A stretch of DNA of 64,000 nt from Neoceratodus forsteri (GCA_016271365.2 CM057449.1:1560312501-1560376500); one strand, 5' to 3'. Numbered from the stretch's first letter, positions 11,218 to 22,991 are shown. The notes: generated by a model not told the origin, from the letters alone. A program made the numbers and translations.

Positions 11218-12950
11218 GGGCCCAATTCTCAAAAGGGTACATCTGGCGTAACGTGACTTGCGAACCCCAAAATGGTGCAAGAAAATGCGCTTAGCAGTTA
11301 TGACATTTAGTGTTCGCAAGCAGCCTGCGACATGCCACAGGCTGCTTGACGCCAAAGTGAACTTACGCCACCAGTTATGCTCAAACCCCAGTGACATGGC
11401 GCTAGGGGGTTTATGGCAGCAGTTGCACCCTGTTCTGGAAGGGCAGCAACAAAGTCCCACAGGGCACTATTCTCCAATAACCCCTGGGGCAAACCGTCAG
11501 CATAATTTACACCAGCAGATAGCAGGCGTAACTGTACATACACCCCCGGAGGTTGCCTGCATGTGAAGCCCGCCTATCCACCCAATGGTATGCCACCCTC
11601 CCCCACAACACTGCCCTGACCCCAAAACACAAAAGCCCCACAGAGCTAATTCTGCCCCATGCCCTGACCCAGAAACAACATGGTAATGCTTCGTAGGGCT
11701 ATCCATGCCCCCCAATACCAAAAAGCCATGCAGGGCTGCAGCATGCCCCTGACCTCCAGTACTTGTAAAATAGCCTCACAGGGCTGCTGCATGTCCCCAA
11801 CCCCCAGTACATGTAAAACAGCCCCGCAAGGCTACAGCATAGCCCCGATCCCAAGTACTTGTAAAATAGCCCCACATGGTTGCTGCATGCCCCCGAGCCC
11901 CAGTACATGTAAAATAGCCCCGCAGGGCTGGAGTATGCCCCAACCCCCAGTACTTGTAAAATGGCCCCGCAGGGCTACTCACGGCCCCCCACAAGCCCCG
12001 ATCTACAAATGCTGCTAATTAAAGCTCCGCAGGGCTACTCACACTTCCAAGCCCGATCTCAAATGCATTAATTAAAGCTCTGCAGGCTACTACACCCCCC
12101 AGCCTGGATCCCCAATGCCAACAGCCCGGAAATTGCTCATCCTGTTAAAATATAAATACAAAACCCTAACCTGTAATACCTGGTAGTCTACTGGCTGCCC
12201 CACCCCACCCAGCAGTGCCAGAACACTCGCACCCCCACACACACCTGCCAGTGATTGGCACAGCCCACCTCTCACATTACGGGATCTGTGGGTTAGCTGC
12301 TAACTGAGTCTGTCTGAGCATACTGTATATAGTATGCTCTCAATGAATGAACTATCATTCATTCATTGAGCATGTACTATATACAATAAGAGCTCAGACA
12401 GAGCTCAGTCGGCGGCTGGCCACGGTGGGGAGAGGTGGGCTGTGCCAGTCGTCGGCTGAGTAGGGGTGAGGGGTATGAGGTGGTCTGGCACTGCCAGGTG
12501 CTGGGGGTTGGGGGGCCACTAGACTACCAGGGATTATGGGTTAGGGTTTTGTATTTATATTTCTATTGTAACAGGATGTGCCATTTGTGGGCGACTGGCA
12601 TCGGGGATCAGGGCTTGGAGGGTCGTGAGTAGCCATGCAGGGCTTTAATTAATGCATTTGGGGATCAGGGCTTGGAGGGGTGTGAATAGCCCTGTGGGGC
12701 TTTAATTAATGCATTTGTGGATCAGGGCTGGGGGGGGGCACTTGCTCCCTTCATGTCCAGAGTTGCGGCTTCCGGCAAGCCCTTCAGATACACCCTTCAT
12801 TTTGCATACACGTGGGTTTGTTGCAAGTCACAGGACTTAGCCGTGAGGACCCTGCCCCTTACAGAATCGGGTGCAGGGTCCATGTCGCAACTGCACCCCT
12901 CGCATGTCGTAACTTGCAATATGCATAGGGGTGCTTCTAGAATCGGGCCC
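11218..12950. mobile_element. foldback DNA transposon B, Harbinger-like ends
   Basis: The termini are GGGCCCAATTCT (11218-11229) and AGAATCGGGCCC (12939-12950), inverted with one mismatch. ATG directly flanks both ends (11215-11217 and 12951-12953), consistent with a 3-bp duplication as in PIF/Harbinger elements. Most of the element is a long inverted repeat. The CAGCCCACCTCTC region (about 12260) pairs with GAGGTGGGCTGTG (about 12430), and the arms extend outward through the TTAATTAAAGC blocks (12012-12080 and 12645-12712). The centre is an AT-rich palindrome at about 12310-12400. There is no transposase, so it would be non-autonomous. Confidence 0.7.
11700..11970. repeat. 48-bp minisatellite inside foldback element B
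   Basis: Five units carry a CCAGTAC-TGTAAAATAGCC core at about 11756, 11804, 11851, 11899 and 11947. The period of 47-48 bp is near a multiple of three, so long frames stay open on both strands. These frames are repeat artefacts and not genes. Confidence 0.8.
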
Positions 12951-13113
12951 ATGAACAATAAAGTATAACTATTGACCACTACATTAAGATATGCATCTAG
13001 GTCCAGACTATTTGTTTATTCTATTAAGCATGTAGACTGAACAAATTATGCCATGCAAAAACAGAATTATAATTCTATTATATTAAATGTATTTTATTTT
13101 ACATGTAAAATCA

Positions 13114-13152
13114 AGTCCCCCAGAGGAAGTCTAATGTGGCAAAATGTTGGGG
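13114..13152 (+). ncRNA. possible decayed hammerhead-ribozyme-like motif
   Basis: The order CCCCCAGAGGAAG, a short spacer, then GGCAAAATGTTGGGG resembles the CUGANGA and GAAA cores of the hammerhead motifs found in Penelope-like retroelements. Both cores are mutated (CAGAGGA and CAAAA), so it would be inactive. The similarity is by eye only. Confidence 0.3.
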
Positions 13153-13159
13153 TACCAAT

Positions 13160-14185
13160 ACAAATGAAAAATTGATCAGTAAAGCTTGTTGTGGAAATGA
13201 ATTTTTGAGAGTGCCCCCCCCTTTTTTTTAAAGGATAGCATCAGTAGGAGACTGATTTAAGTGTTCTGAAGACTCTTAATAGACCAAAATGGAGGACACA
13301 GCATAGAAAACGGATGTACTACAGGGGGACCTACATATAAGTGGGATGTGGGGAGAAATGGGGAAGTGTGACTGCTCCCGTGGCACTGGTGAAACATTTG
13401 GTGCTCATGGGTTTATGGCATGACCCAACTTCCACACCCTGGGATTGTGATGCTTTGGGGTGCATTACAGAGGCTAAAGCCCCAGGAGAGAGGATTAAAA
13501 AGACACACTCATGTAACCCCCACCCCTGTAGTCATAGGGAGCCTTGATGTCATGGGTGGCCCGGCCACACAACATTGCCCCCCTTCCCCCCCCACAGGCC
13601 TGCAAGAGTGCAATGATCTGACATGAAATCATGGGGAGCTGGGAGGAACTTAGAAGAGTGAAAATGTTGCCCTCCTCCCACATCACCAGATCTGGTTAAG
13701 TCTCCATGCTAATTTCCTAATGTGCAGCATGTATTCTGGATAGGTCAACTGGCTCACAACACCAACCTAGCTCCCACTATGAGAGGGCTAACCACAGGGT
13801 GTCACGGTGGTGGAGGGGGCTCAGGTACAGAAGTAGTGGTCGGACCAGTGTGCTAACAGGGAGCTGGAGGGGGGCAGAAGTAGCCCAAGTGTGTGTTTGG
13901 ACAAGGAGATGAGTGGATTGCAGTTGAAGGCTGGGAAAAGAAATCATGAATTAAATAGAAATATTTCAGAGTGAACATTCTTCAACCAGGAGCAAGGAAT
14001 CCAAGTTGCAAATACACCCTGTGTGGTGCAACAGCAGGCAACACAACAGAGGAAAAAGTGTTGGGTATTAATGCAGACAGCAAGTGTAATCCAGGCAGTT
14101 AATGTACTGCCACAGTCAAGACAGCAAACACAATGCTGAGATGCATTATAAACAGAGGGGGTGGAACAGAACAACTGAAGAGATC
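13160..14185. other. unassigned sequence
   Basis: No gene or clear repeat was found. A C/T homopolymer lies at 13214-13230. The short frames have no domain signature. Confidence 0.4.
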
Positions 14186-14337
14186 CTCCCACTTCACAAG
14201 GTCTTGGTTATACCACACCTGAAGTACTGTGTCCATTTTTAGTAACCTCCCTAAAGAAAGGACATTGAAAAGGTTGAGAAGGTCCCCCACTGGACTAACA
14301 AGCTGATTAGCAACTTTGGGGCAACAGCTGTTAGGAA
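14186..14337 (+). pseudogene. CR1 ORF2 fragment, left flank of family A copy A1
   Basis: The plus-strand translation contains VIPHLKYCVHF, then RKDIEKVEKVP, matching the CR1 region RPHLEYC-QFW ... LEKVQ. Deleting 14338-17713 joins it in frame (AGG AAA ATG) to a block at 17714 ending FNLEKRRLREE, the next CR1 motif. The family A element therefore interrupted this CR1. Confidence 0.65.
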
Positions 14338-14389
14338 ACAAGCATTTGTCAATACCGAATGTTGACTGCGTTGGTCTGTTGAGCTCGCT

Positions 14390-15560
14390 CACTGGTCCTC
14401 TGTCACTCGCTCAGTCTGTTTCTCCCAGTGCTGCAGGCTACTCTTTTGTACTGGGCTCCTGCCTGCGCTGGCAGCTTTTTCTGCCCACTAAGAAATCTGC
14501 AGCTGTCCCGACAGAGCTCCGTTGAGGTGGCTGACTCCCCCTCTCTCACTCGCTCATTCTGTTTCTCCTGGCACTGCAGGCTGCCCTTTTGTACTGGGCT
14601 CCTGCCTCTGTTGGTGGCTTTTTCTGCCCAGAAAGAAATCTGCAGCAGTCCCAACACAGGTCTGTTGAGCCTGCTCACTCCTCCTCCTCTCTCACTCACT
14701 CACTCGTTCCATTTCTGCTGGCGCTGCAGGCTGGCCTTTTGTACTGGGCTCCTGCCTCTGTTGGTGCCTTTTTCTGCCCACAAAGAAACCTGCAGCAGTC
14801 CCAACAAAGTTCCACGGCGCTTGCTCATTCCCCTTCTCTCATTCACTCATTCCATTTCTGCTGGCGCTGCAGGCTGCCCTTTTCTACTGGGCTCCTGCCT
14901 GCATTGCCGTCTTTTTCTGCCCACAAAGAAATCCGCAGCAGTCACAATAGAGCTCCATTGAGCTCGCTCACTACCGCTCTGTCACTCACTCATTCTGTTT
15001 CTCTTGGTGCTGCAGGCTGCACTTTTGTACAGGGCTCCCTGGCTGCATTGGCACCTTTGTCTGTCCACAAAGAAATCCGCAACTGTCCCGACAGAGCTCC
15101 ATTGAGGTCGCTCAGTCTCCCTCTCTCACACGTTCATTCTATTTGTCCTGGTGTTGCAAGCTGCCCTTTTGTACAGGGCTCCTGCCTGCATTGGCGCCTT
15201 TTTCTGCCCACAAAGAAATCCACAGCAGTCCTGACAGAGCTCCGTTGAGCTCACTCAGTCCCCCTGTCTCACTCGCTCATACTATTTCTCCCAGTGCTGC
15301 AGGCTGGACTTTTGTACTGGGCCCCTGCCTGCACTGACACCTTTTTCTGCCCATAAAGAAATCCGCAGCAGTCCTGACAGTGCTCTGGTGAGTTTGCTCA
15401 CTCCCCCTCCCTCACTCGCTCTCTCGTTCTGTTTCTCCCAGTGCTGCAGGCTGCCCTTTTGTACTGGGCTCTTGCATTGGGGCCTTTTTCTGCCCACAAA
15501 CAAATCCGCAGCAGTCCCAACAGAGCTCAGTTGAGCTCGGTCACTCCCCCCTCTCACTCG
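14390..15560. repeat. 143-bp tandem array (8 units) within A1
   Basis: TAC-GGGCTCCTGCC landmarks fall at 14449, 14592, 14742, 14885, 15028, 15172, 15315 and 15462, spacing 143-150 bp. The units are 80-90 percent alike by eye. Overlapping plus-strand open frames of 177 and 219 codons come from the repetition and show no known domain. Copy A2 lacks this array. Confidence 0.9.
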
Positions 15561-15599
15561 CTTGATCTTAATCTGTCCCATACACTGATTTCCCACAGC

Positions 15600-16640
15600 A
15601 ACCGTGCTATTCTCCAGCAGGTGTGCAGAAACACGTTTTAGCCAGGATGTGAAAAATGACAGCTGTACTGTTCATAAGGAGGTGTGAAAAATTTCCACTG
15701 TTGAAAATGTGGCATGAAAATATTATACATTTGCGAAGTTACAAGGGTGTGTGGAAACAGTTCAACGCACGTTTGTAACACAGTCATGTTATGGAGTTTC
15801 GTCACCAAATTTTCAACGTAGGGATTTTAGGACCTCTGCTCATGAATAGTGCCACTGTAATTTTCTTAACCTGTCCCGAACACTGATTTCCCACAGCGAC
15901 CGCGTTATTCTGCACCTGAACTATGAAAACACATTTCGGTCAGGATGAGAAAAATGACAGCTGTACTGCTCATAAGGAGGTATGAAAAAAATGCCAGTGT
16001 TGAAAATCTGGCGTGACAATATTACAAATCAGCAAAGTTACAAGGGTGCATGGAAAGTGCGCAATGCACACTTGTAACACAGTCATTTGATGGGCTATCA
16101 TCACCAAATTTTCAACATAGGCATTTTAGGACCTCTACTCATGAACAGTATCACTGTCATTTTCTTAATCTGTCCCGAACAATGATTTCCCACAGCGACC
16201 GCTCTATTCTGCGCCGAAAGTGTGAAGACACATTTCAGCCAGGATGGGAAAAATGACAGCTGTACTGTTCATAAGTAGGTGTGGGAAAATGGCAATGTTG
16301 AAAATCTGGAGTGAAAATATTACAAATTCGCAAAGTTATGAGCATGCATGCAAACTGTGCAATGCACACTCGTAACACAGTCATTTTATGGAGTATCGTC
16401 ACCAAATTTTCAATATAGGCATTTTAGGACCTCCACTCATGAACAGTGTCACTGTCATTTTCTTAATCTGTCCCGAACACTAATTTTCCACAGCGACCGC
16501 GCTATTCTGCACTGGAAGTGCGAAAACACATTTTGGCCAGGATGTGAACAATGACAGCTCTACTGTTCACAAGGAGGTGTGAAAAAATGCCAATGTTGAA
16601 AATCTGGTTTGAAAATATTGCAAATTTACAAAGTTATGAG
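15600..16640. repeat. 298-bp tandem units of family A
   Basis: An AAACACATTT-GG-CAGGAT landmark recurs near 15630, 15927, 16226 and 16524. The same unit occurs in A2 (near 21066 and 21363) and A3 (near 49617, 49910 and 50200). It carries conserved AATGACAGCTGT and TTTTCAACATAG motifs. Confidence 0.9.
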
Positions 16641-17713
16641 CGTGCGTAGCAACTGTGCAACGCACGCTCGTAAAACAGTCATTTTCTGGATTTTTTTCAC
16701 CAAATTTGCAACTTAGGCTTTTGAGTGCCCACCTCATGAACACTGGCACTGTCATTTCGATAATTGGCCCCAAAAGGTGATTCCACGCAGTGACCACAAA
16801 ATCACCTTTTGGGGCTGATTAACTCCATGACAGTTCTAGAATTCATGAGGAGGGGTCCCAAAATCCCTATGTTGAAAATCTGGTGCCAAAATTCCAAAAA
16901 ATTGCTAAGATATGCATTAAAGTTGGAAAAAAAAACATTTATTCCATTATACAGCTTACCGGCATTTCCTCAGTTTGCGGTCGGCTTTGAAGAGTGCAGA
17001 CATGTTCCCAGTCCACCGAAGATCGTCGCACCGAGCTCTGGAGGTAAGTATGGGGGCATGGGAAGGCAGGGTGCGCAGTGGGTGGGTGCGGGTTGTGGGG
17101 GGGGCAGGGAGACCTCCAGGGACAGTTGCCTTTTTACAGGCAAAAAAAAAACATTGCGGGACCATTTTTATTTTACAGGGCATGTGGCATGCTGGGGTGG
17201 GCTCAGCGTGCCACCAGAGTCTTCCTTTGGGGGGCAAGCTGTAGTCGATGGGGATTGGGCACCCTTATCGCACACAACAAAAGGGTGGGAATGACATTAT
17301 GCTGATGGGGATTGGGCACCGTCGGCAGAGAATATAAACGAGGGGTTACATAATGCTGCCGGGAGGGCCTCTGCGCGGCAACATAAACATGGGGCACTGA
17401 GGCGGCGAGGCCTGGGGCCCCTGTCAGCAAATAAACACAGTGGGAGGGTATGTTTAGAACACGCGCAAACCACCGCCGTGTTCACAAATAATATCAGTGT
17501 GAGGGATCCCGCCTGCAATGACAGATCGCTCCCTCATTGCAGTGAATGGCTTACGCTGCAATGACGAGGCAGCCCCTGATTGCAGCGGCTGATTTTTTAC
17601 AAGTTGGTGGCACGCTGGCTGAACTAGTGTCAGCAGCAGCATGCCACGACATTGGGGGATGCTGGGGAGAAAGCTGCCGCAATATGTTTCTTGCGTATGC
17701 ACACAATCAACAT

Positions 17714-17800
17714 AAAAATGGATATAGTCAAAGTATTTAACCTAGAGAAGAGAAGACTGAGGGAGGAATGCAGTGTTCCAAGTACTAAAATGGAATGGCA
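17714..17800 (+). pseudogene. CR1 ORF2 fragment, right flank of A1
   Basis: Reads KMDIVKVFNLEKRRLREE, the conserved block following the RT domain in CR1. It continues the coding line broken at 14337. The 17801-18457 stretch beyond it is unassigned. Confidence 0.6.
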
Positions 17801-18457
17801 AGCACAGCCTGGTGGTGCCAGGGGAGCACTTCAGGCTCCAGAGTGGTTGACAAGGGTTCACTGCATGAACCTGTCCCACTACCCTGGCTAAAGGCATTTT
17901 GGGAGCACTAATGAGGTAGTGCTCACAGACTCAAGTTGAGGTGAGGAACTTTGAGCTCTTGAGCACCTTACCATGGGAGGTTCTGGGCAACTTTTAGGAC
18001 TATAGCTAGATATTAAACAAATCCAGTAAAGACTCTGTGGACTAGTTTATAAGAAAACTGTCCTTTGACCTTGAAAATCCAAATGAATTATAAAACAGTG
18101 ATTGGAAATGAAGCATTCTGATTGGCTAGGCTAGGATAGGGTTAGGTTAACAGCTGGAAAACCTCATGTACAATACAGCCATTAGAATTTTAGCTATAAA
18201 AATATCCATTTTAGCAATATACTGTATTAAAATGTTTGTTTAATAATAACATTAGTACTCCAGTGGTTGGGTTACTTTTGTTACTCTAACCCTCCGGGAA
18301 GAAGGTTATTCAACTTTGCCTTGTACCTCATGATTCCCTAGGGTTAGATTAACAGACTGTAACCAAATTCCTGGTCATGCTTGATGCTTAAATTATAGGT
18401 AAGTGTGAGTGGTCTTCCAGTGTCTCTGTCAGATTACACAAAAACACTTTATAATGA

Positions 18458-18520
18458 GCCGCAATAGCTCAGTAGGGAGAGCATTAAACTGAAGACCTAA
18501 AGGCTGCTGGTTCATATTCC
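18458..18520 (+). tRNA. tRNA-Phe (GAA) pseudogene, 3' truncated
   Basis: The first 50 bases follow vertebrate tRNA-Phe: GCCGCAATAGCTCAGTAGGG for the acceptor and D arms, then ACTGAAGA with anticodon GAA, then AAAGG. The T arm is degraded and the acceptor 3' half is missing, running straight into the tRNA-Tyr that follows. It cannot fold fully, so it is a relic, perhaps part of a tRNA-derived repeat. Confidence 0.7.
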
Positions 18521-18605
18521 TTCGATAGCTCAGCTGGTAGAATGGAGGACTGTAGTAAAAAGTAAAGTAATCATTAGGTTGCTGATTCAATTCCAGCTCA
18601 AGGGA
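18519..18605 (+). tRNA. tRNA-Tyr (GTA) with intron, probable pseudogene
   Basis: CCTTCGATAGCTCAGCTGGT is the tRNA-Tyr acceptor and D arm. GACTGTAG places anticodon GTA at 18552-18554. An intron of about 14 bases follows position 37 (about 18556-18569), as in eukaryotic tRNA-Tyr genes. The anticodon stem then closes with TCATT, and the T loop reads GATTCAATTCC, two changes from the B-box consensus. The acceptor 3' end AAGGGA only partly pairs. The mutated B box and stem mismatches suggest an inactive copy. The intron argues for descent from a gene and not from a processed tRNA. Confidence 0.8.
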
Positions 18606-18639
18606 GAAGTTTGTCAATAAAACGGTGATGGCCAGGAAA

Positions 18640-20467
18640 AAGGCCTTCTACAAATTTGAAGAAAAGCAGGGGGAGGAAAAATGGGAAAAATATTTGCTGA
18701 AATTTAGGGAGGCAAAGAGGATGGTCAGGGAGGCAAAAGCAGACACAGAGCTAAGTATTGTGGAAGGGGTCAAGAGCAAAGAAAAATTTTTTTTTTACAG
18801 TAGATATATTGGTGGAAAAAGAAAAAAAGCAGGGAATTGTGAGGCTAACAGAGGGGGACAGGGGATTGAGGCAGATGGGCAAAAAGCCACCATCCTTAAC
18901 GATTACTTTTGCTCAGTTTTCACTAGGAAGGGTGGTGGACCCTTGCCAAAGAGTGGCATCAAAGGCCGTGTTTACACGGCTGACCTCGCTCCTTCAGTGG
19001 AACGTTGCAGAGCTGCCCCGACCCAAAAGACGGTCTCACGTGTCTACACAGCCCTCCTCAGTGCAGATGTAAGATGCGCTGGAGAGGAGCTGGGAGTCAG
19101 GGCAGTCGGCTGATGGAAGTGCCCGCAAGGTGTTTCATGTTGGAGCGAGCAGTGCAGCCTGTCCACACAGCTGCTTAATCCGCTTGCTCCCAAATGTGTC
19201 TCCAGACTTCCTGGAATGTGGAGTGGAGCAGGAAGCAGCTTACCATGATTCAGTAAGCGTCCACACGGCGAATTAGACTGCAGCAACCGAATGCTCGTTG
19301 TTGTGGTGCAATGCCGCCACAAACACAGTTATAATAGCCATTATGTGTTTCCTGGAGATGAGGCAGCCAATGTTTACTAGCTAAGGGTCCTGAAAGGGCT
19401 GGCAGCCCTAAAGATTGATAAGGCCCTTGGACCAGATGTGTTACATCCGAGGATAGTCTGGGAACTGGTAATGGAACTGGCTGATCTTCTGTAGGTCTAT
19501 TCAACAGATAAGGACAGGGTGCTTCCAAGCATTGAAATGTGGTGGATGTAGTTTTGCTCCATGGGGACAAGCAAGGAACTACAAACTTGTCAGTTTACTT
19601 CTATTATAGGAAAACTGATGGAGTCACTGTTCAGACAGGAGCATCTGGACAGCAACTGTCTCCAGGACAGTACGTAGCATGGAATCAGGGCAGGGAGGTC
19701 TTGTCAGACTAACCTGATAGTTTTCTTTGACTGGGTGATGCGGAAAATTGGATTGGGACCACACTGGGTTTGGTCCACTTTGACTTCAGCAAGGTTTTTG
19801 GCTCGCTACCCCACAAATGTTTGCTGAAAAAGATGGAGGATCTGGGTGTGACTACGGTCATAGTAAACTGGGTATGTAACTGGATAAATGTGAGGCAGCA
19901 GACAGTACTGGTCAATGTGGTTAAATCAGAAAAGAAGAAGGGCACAAGGGGGATTCCACAGGGATCTGTCCTGAGTCTGGTCCTCTTTATCAGTGGCATT
20001 AGTGAGGGGATCCTGGCAGGCTGTATCTCTTCACAGATTGCACTAAGCTCTGTGGAAGGGTGGATAGTGATGAGGGAATAAAGGAAATGCAGAGACTTAC
20101 AAATGCTGGAGGGGTGGTCAAAGGTTTGGCAGTTAAAATTCATTGCCAAAAAGTGCAAGGTAATGCAAACAGGAAACAAGAACCCCAGGATGGAGTACTG
20201 GATGGGAGGGATGAGACTCAGTACCACAGCTGAGGAATAAGACCTTGGAGTTATCATCAGTGAGTCCTAAAGCAATCAAGTCAGTGCATAATAAGGCAAA
20301 TAGGATGCTTGGATGTATTGGGAGGGGTATTTATAGCAGAAAATGGAGGCAATATTTCTCTGTCTAGACCCTAGGTGAGGCCACACCTGGAGTACTGCAC
20401 CCAGTTCTATGGTCCTCACCTCAGAAAGGGTAGGAATAGGCTAAAGATGGTGCAGCACCAGGTAACA
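18640..20467 (+). pseudogene. CR1 ORF2, RT region, decayed
   Basis: The translation in shifting frames gives RGDMGF-like relics: KLMESLFRQEHLD, QTNLIVFFDWV, RYPTNVC, a GSVLS remnant near 19965-19980, and VRPHLEYCTQFYGPHLRKGR followed by MVQHQVT at the 20467 break. The fingers and palm motifs of CR1 reverse transcriptase are in the right order. The ADD catalytic box is not readable. A 420-bp insertion lies between the pre-RT part and the RT. There are many stops. Confidence 0.75.
18956..19384. mobile_element. small unassigned insertion in CR1 (MITE candidate)
   Basis: CR1 coding sequence stops near 18955 and resumes near 19385. The inserted segment starts close to a GCCGTGTTTACACGGC palindrome (18965-18980) and has further CGTGTCTACAC and CGTCCACACGG motifs (19036, 19258). 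CCGTGT-type termini are known for hAT-like MITEs, but I do not find matching inverted ends. Confidence 0.4.
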
Positions 20468-22660
20468 ACAAGCATTTGTCAATGCCGAATGTTGGCTTGC
20501 TGGCATTGGCATTGGTAGTGCAGGAATTACAGAGATACATAATAGGAATGGCAGTGAAGTATTGAACTGACGCCAACCCCACCACCACCCTGCAGAGACT
20601 GACAGGCATTGGGGGTGTGCCTTTGGGTCATTGGCCATAACGCTCATGGCATTTCACCTCACCCTACCCTGCAGACACTGACAGGTGACAGGGTGTGTCT
20701 TGGGGTCTTCGGGCCTTATACTCACCCCATTCCATAAGGAAATACACTGAGATGGGTACAGTATAGGAGAATGGGGTGAACGCAACAAGACCAAGGCACA
20801 CCTCAATGCCTGCTGGCTGGCTGCAGGGTAGTGGAATGGCGTGAGCATTACGGCCGACGCATCCCAGGTCACACCCCGACGCCTGTCAATCTCTACAGAA
20901 TAGGGCGCTATGGTTGAAGCCCTAATATCCTCTATTTGTTGTATTTTCACTTCAAATTTTCAAATGGATTTTAGACTATATTCATGAACAGGCACACATC
21001 ATTTCGATATCGATCCCAAAGATGGTTTTTTGACAGCAACTGCGCCCATTTAGCGCCACAGGTGGAAAACACATTTCTGGTAGGATGTGAAAATGACAGC
21101 TGTACTGTTCATGAGGTAGTGTGATAAAATGGCAATGTTGAAAATCTGGAGTGAAAATATGAAAAATTGGCAAAGTTACGAATGTGCATAGAAACTGTGC
21201 AACACACGCCTGTAACACAATCATTTTTTGGAATTGTTTCACCAAATTTTCAACATGGGCATTTTTGAACCTCTCCTCATGAACAGTAGTGCTGTGATTT
21301 TGTTAATCTGTCCCTAAAGTTGATTTCCCACCACGACAATGCCATTCTGCACCACAGGTGTGAAAACACATTTCAGGAAGGATGTGAAAAATAACAGCTA
21401 TTCTGTTCATAAGGGGGGTGTGAAAAAATGGAAATGTTGAAAATCTGGAGAGAAAATAGTAAAAATTGGCAAAGTTACGAGCATGCGTAAAAACTGAGCA
21501 ATGTACGCTCGTAACACAGTCATTGTTTGGAATCTTTTCACCAAATTTGCAACATGGACTTTTTGGGACCTCCCTCAGAACAGTGGCACTGTCGTTTTCG
21601 AATCATCCCGAAAGGTGATTCCACGCAGTGACCGCAAAATCACCTTTCAGGACTGAGAAATTAATTGACAGTGATATGTTCATGAGGTGGGATCCCAAGA
21701 ATCCCATGTTGAAAATTTAAGGGGTCAAAATTCCCAAAAATGGCTGAGATATCAACCTAAGTTGAAACCCCCCATTGCCTCCCATTATAAAGCTTACCAT
21801 CATTTCTTCAGTTCGCAGTTTGGCTTTGAAGAGTGCAGACGTGTCTCGGTTCAGAAAAGATTGCGGCTCCCTACCTCCGGATGGTAAGTATGGGTGAGGA
21901 GGGTGTGAGGAGGTGGGTGCGCGGAGAGAGGGTGGGGATGGAAAAGGGGGATGAGGGAGACAACGGTGGACCTTTTTCTTGTTTGCAGGGGAAAAAAACC
22001 AAAAGAGCATGAGGGAAGGTTTTCTTTATTTACAGGTTACATACACAAAAAAAAAATAGGCACACTGGGGGGGATGCCGACATGGAGATTGGGCACCCCG
22101 ATGTCAGTAAGACATACAGATGGGTGGGGGGCACACATCCGGCACCAGGAGTGGGCATCCCGGTGTCGGAAAGGAAAGGGGAAACTGTTTAACCAGGAAA
22201 GACGTAAAAAAGAGGAGATGCTGACACGAAGATTGGGCACCCCGAAGTCGGCATTTCAGGAGTGTGTTTGGCGGGCGGCAGGAGCCGCCATGTTACGGTG
22301 TGCCACATAATGTGGGGGGGACATGCTGACACAGGGATTGGGCACCCCAATGTTGACTTTCTGGGGATTGTGTGACAGACGGCAGGAGCTGCCATATTTA
22401 TTGAAATGTTTCACCAGGAAAGGCACATAATGGAGGCATGTCATCTGCCACTGCAATGACAAGCCTGTCTCTGACTGCAGGAGCAGATTCATTTCAACTC
22501 CATGGCTCTCTCTGAAACTGCGGTCATCGGCAGCATGCTCACTGGTTGGCTGCTGAGGAACACACCCAGTAAAGCATCCCCTGTATTAGCCAACACTGAC
22601 ACACCTCTGAAATGTGCTACTACCATAAGATGTTGCTTGCGCGTGCATGCAAGCCAACAT
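20468..22660. mobile_element. family A composite foldback element, copy A2
   Basis: It starts ACAAGCATTTGTCAATGCCG, matching A1, and ends in the hairpin ATGTTGCTTGC ... GCAAGCCAACAT (22630-22660). The left part (20490-20950) differs from A1: it has its own internally inverted CTGCAGACACTGACAGG-type repeats. Two 297-bp family units follow (20950-21600), then a palindromic centre with CGAAAGGTGATT and AATCACCTTTC (about 21608-21650), an exon-like block ending TGGTAAGTA (about 21886), and short inverted GGGCACCCC modules. Removing it restores the CR1 frame GTA ACA AAA ATG ATT. Confidence 0.65.
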
Positions 22661-22991
22661 AAAAATGATTTAGGGCCAGCAAGGCATGTCCTTTGAGAAG
22701 CACCTCAAGGCTCTGAACATGTACGAGCTGGAGACCAGAAGGGATAGAGGAGATATAGCAGAGACCTTCCAATTCCTAAAAGGAATTAACAGGGTGAACT
22801 ACCGGGAAATACTTAACTTGAATACCAGCTCTTGGTCATATGATCTTGAGTGGAAGCTAACAGGAGGAAGGTTCAGGAGGGACATGAGGAAATACTATTC
22901 TACAGAAAGGGTGGTGGAGCCATGGAACAGGCTGCCAGCCAATGTGGTGGGTACAAAAACAGTTAGTGCTTTTAAGCATTGCTGGGACAGA

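Larger units (their letters stand above)
14338..17713. mobile_element. family A composite foldback element, copy A1
   Basis: It begins ACAAGCATTTGTCAATACCG and ends with a terminal hairpin (17683-17713) closing in CAACAT. The start motif is shared with copy A2 (20468) and the end hairpin with A2, A3 and A4. Inside, in order: an eight-unit array of about 143 bp (14390-15560), about 3.5 units of a 298-bp repeat (15600-16740), a palindromic centre (GCCCCAAAAGGTGAT at 16767, its complement at 16801), a partial inverted unit, then an exon-like block ending GGTAAGTA near 17043 and short GGGCACC-containing repeats. I find no transposase. The superfamily is unknown. Confidence 0.65.

Noticed and set aside
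11680..12018. 112-codon frame with repeated CKIAP-like motif
   Set aside because: It is produced by the 48-bp minisatellite within a foldback element, with opposite-strand frames equally open.
14428..15248. Long overlapping plus-strand open frames (177 and 219 codons)
   Set aside because: They lie wholly in the 143-bp tandem array. Repetition keeps the frame open, residues are Cys/Phe/Leu-rich with no domain, and the minus strand is open too.
18956..19384. Named hAT MITE based on CCGTGT(T/C)(T/C)ACACGG motif
   Set aside because: The motif is palindromic and occurs internally; no matching opposite terminus was found, so only a tentative entry is given.
14338..22660. Family A as Helitron, because of hairpins near the ends
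   Set aside because: No TC start or CTRR end, and the hairpin is at the very end and not about 10 bp inside.
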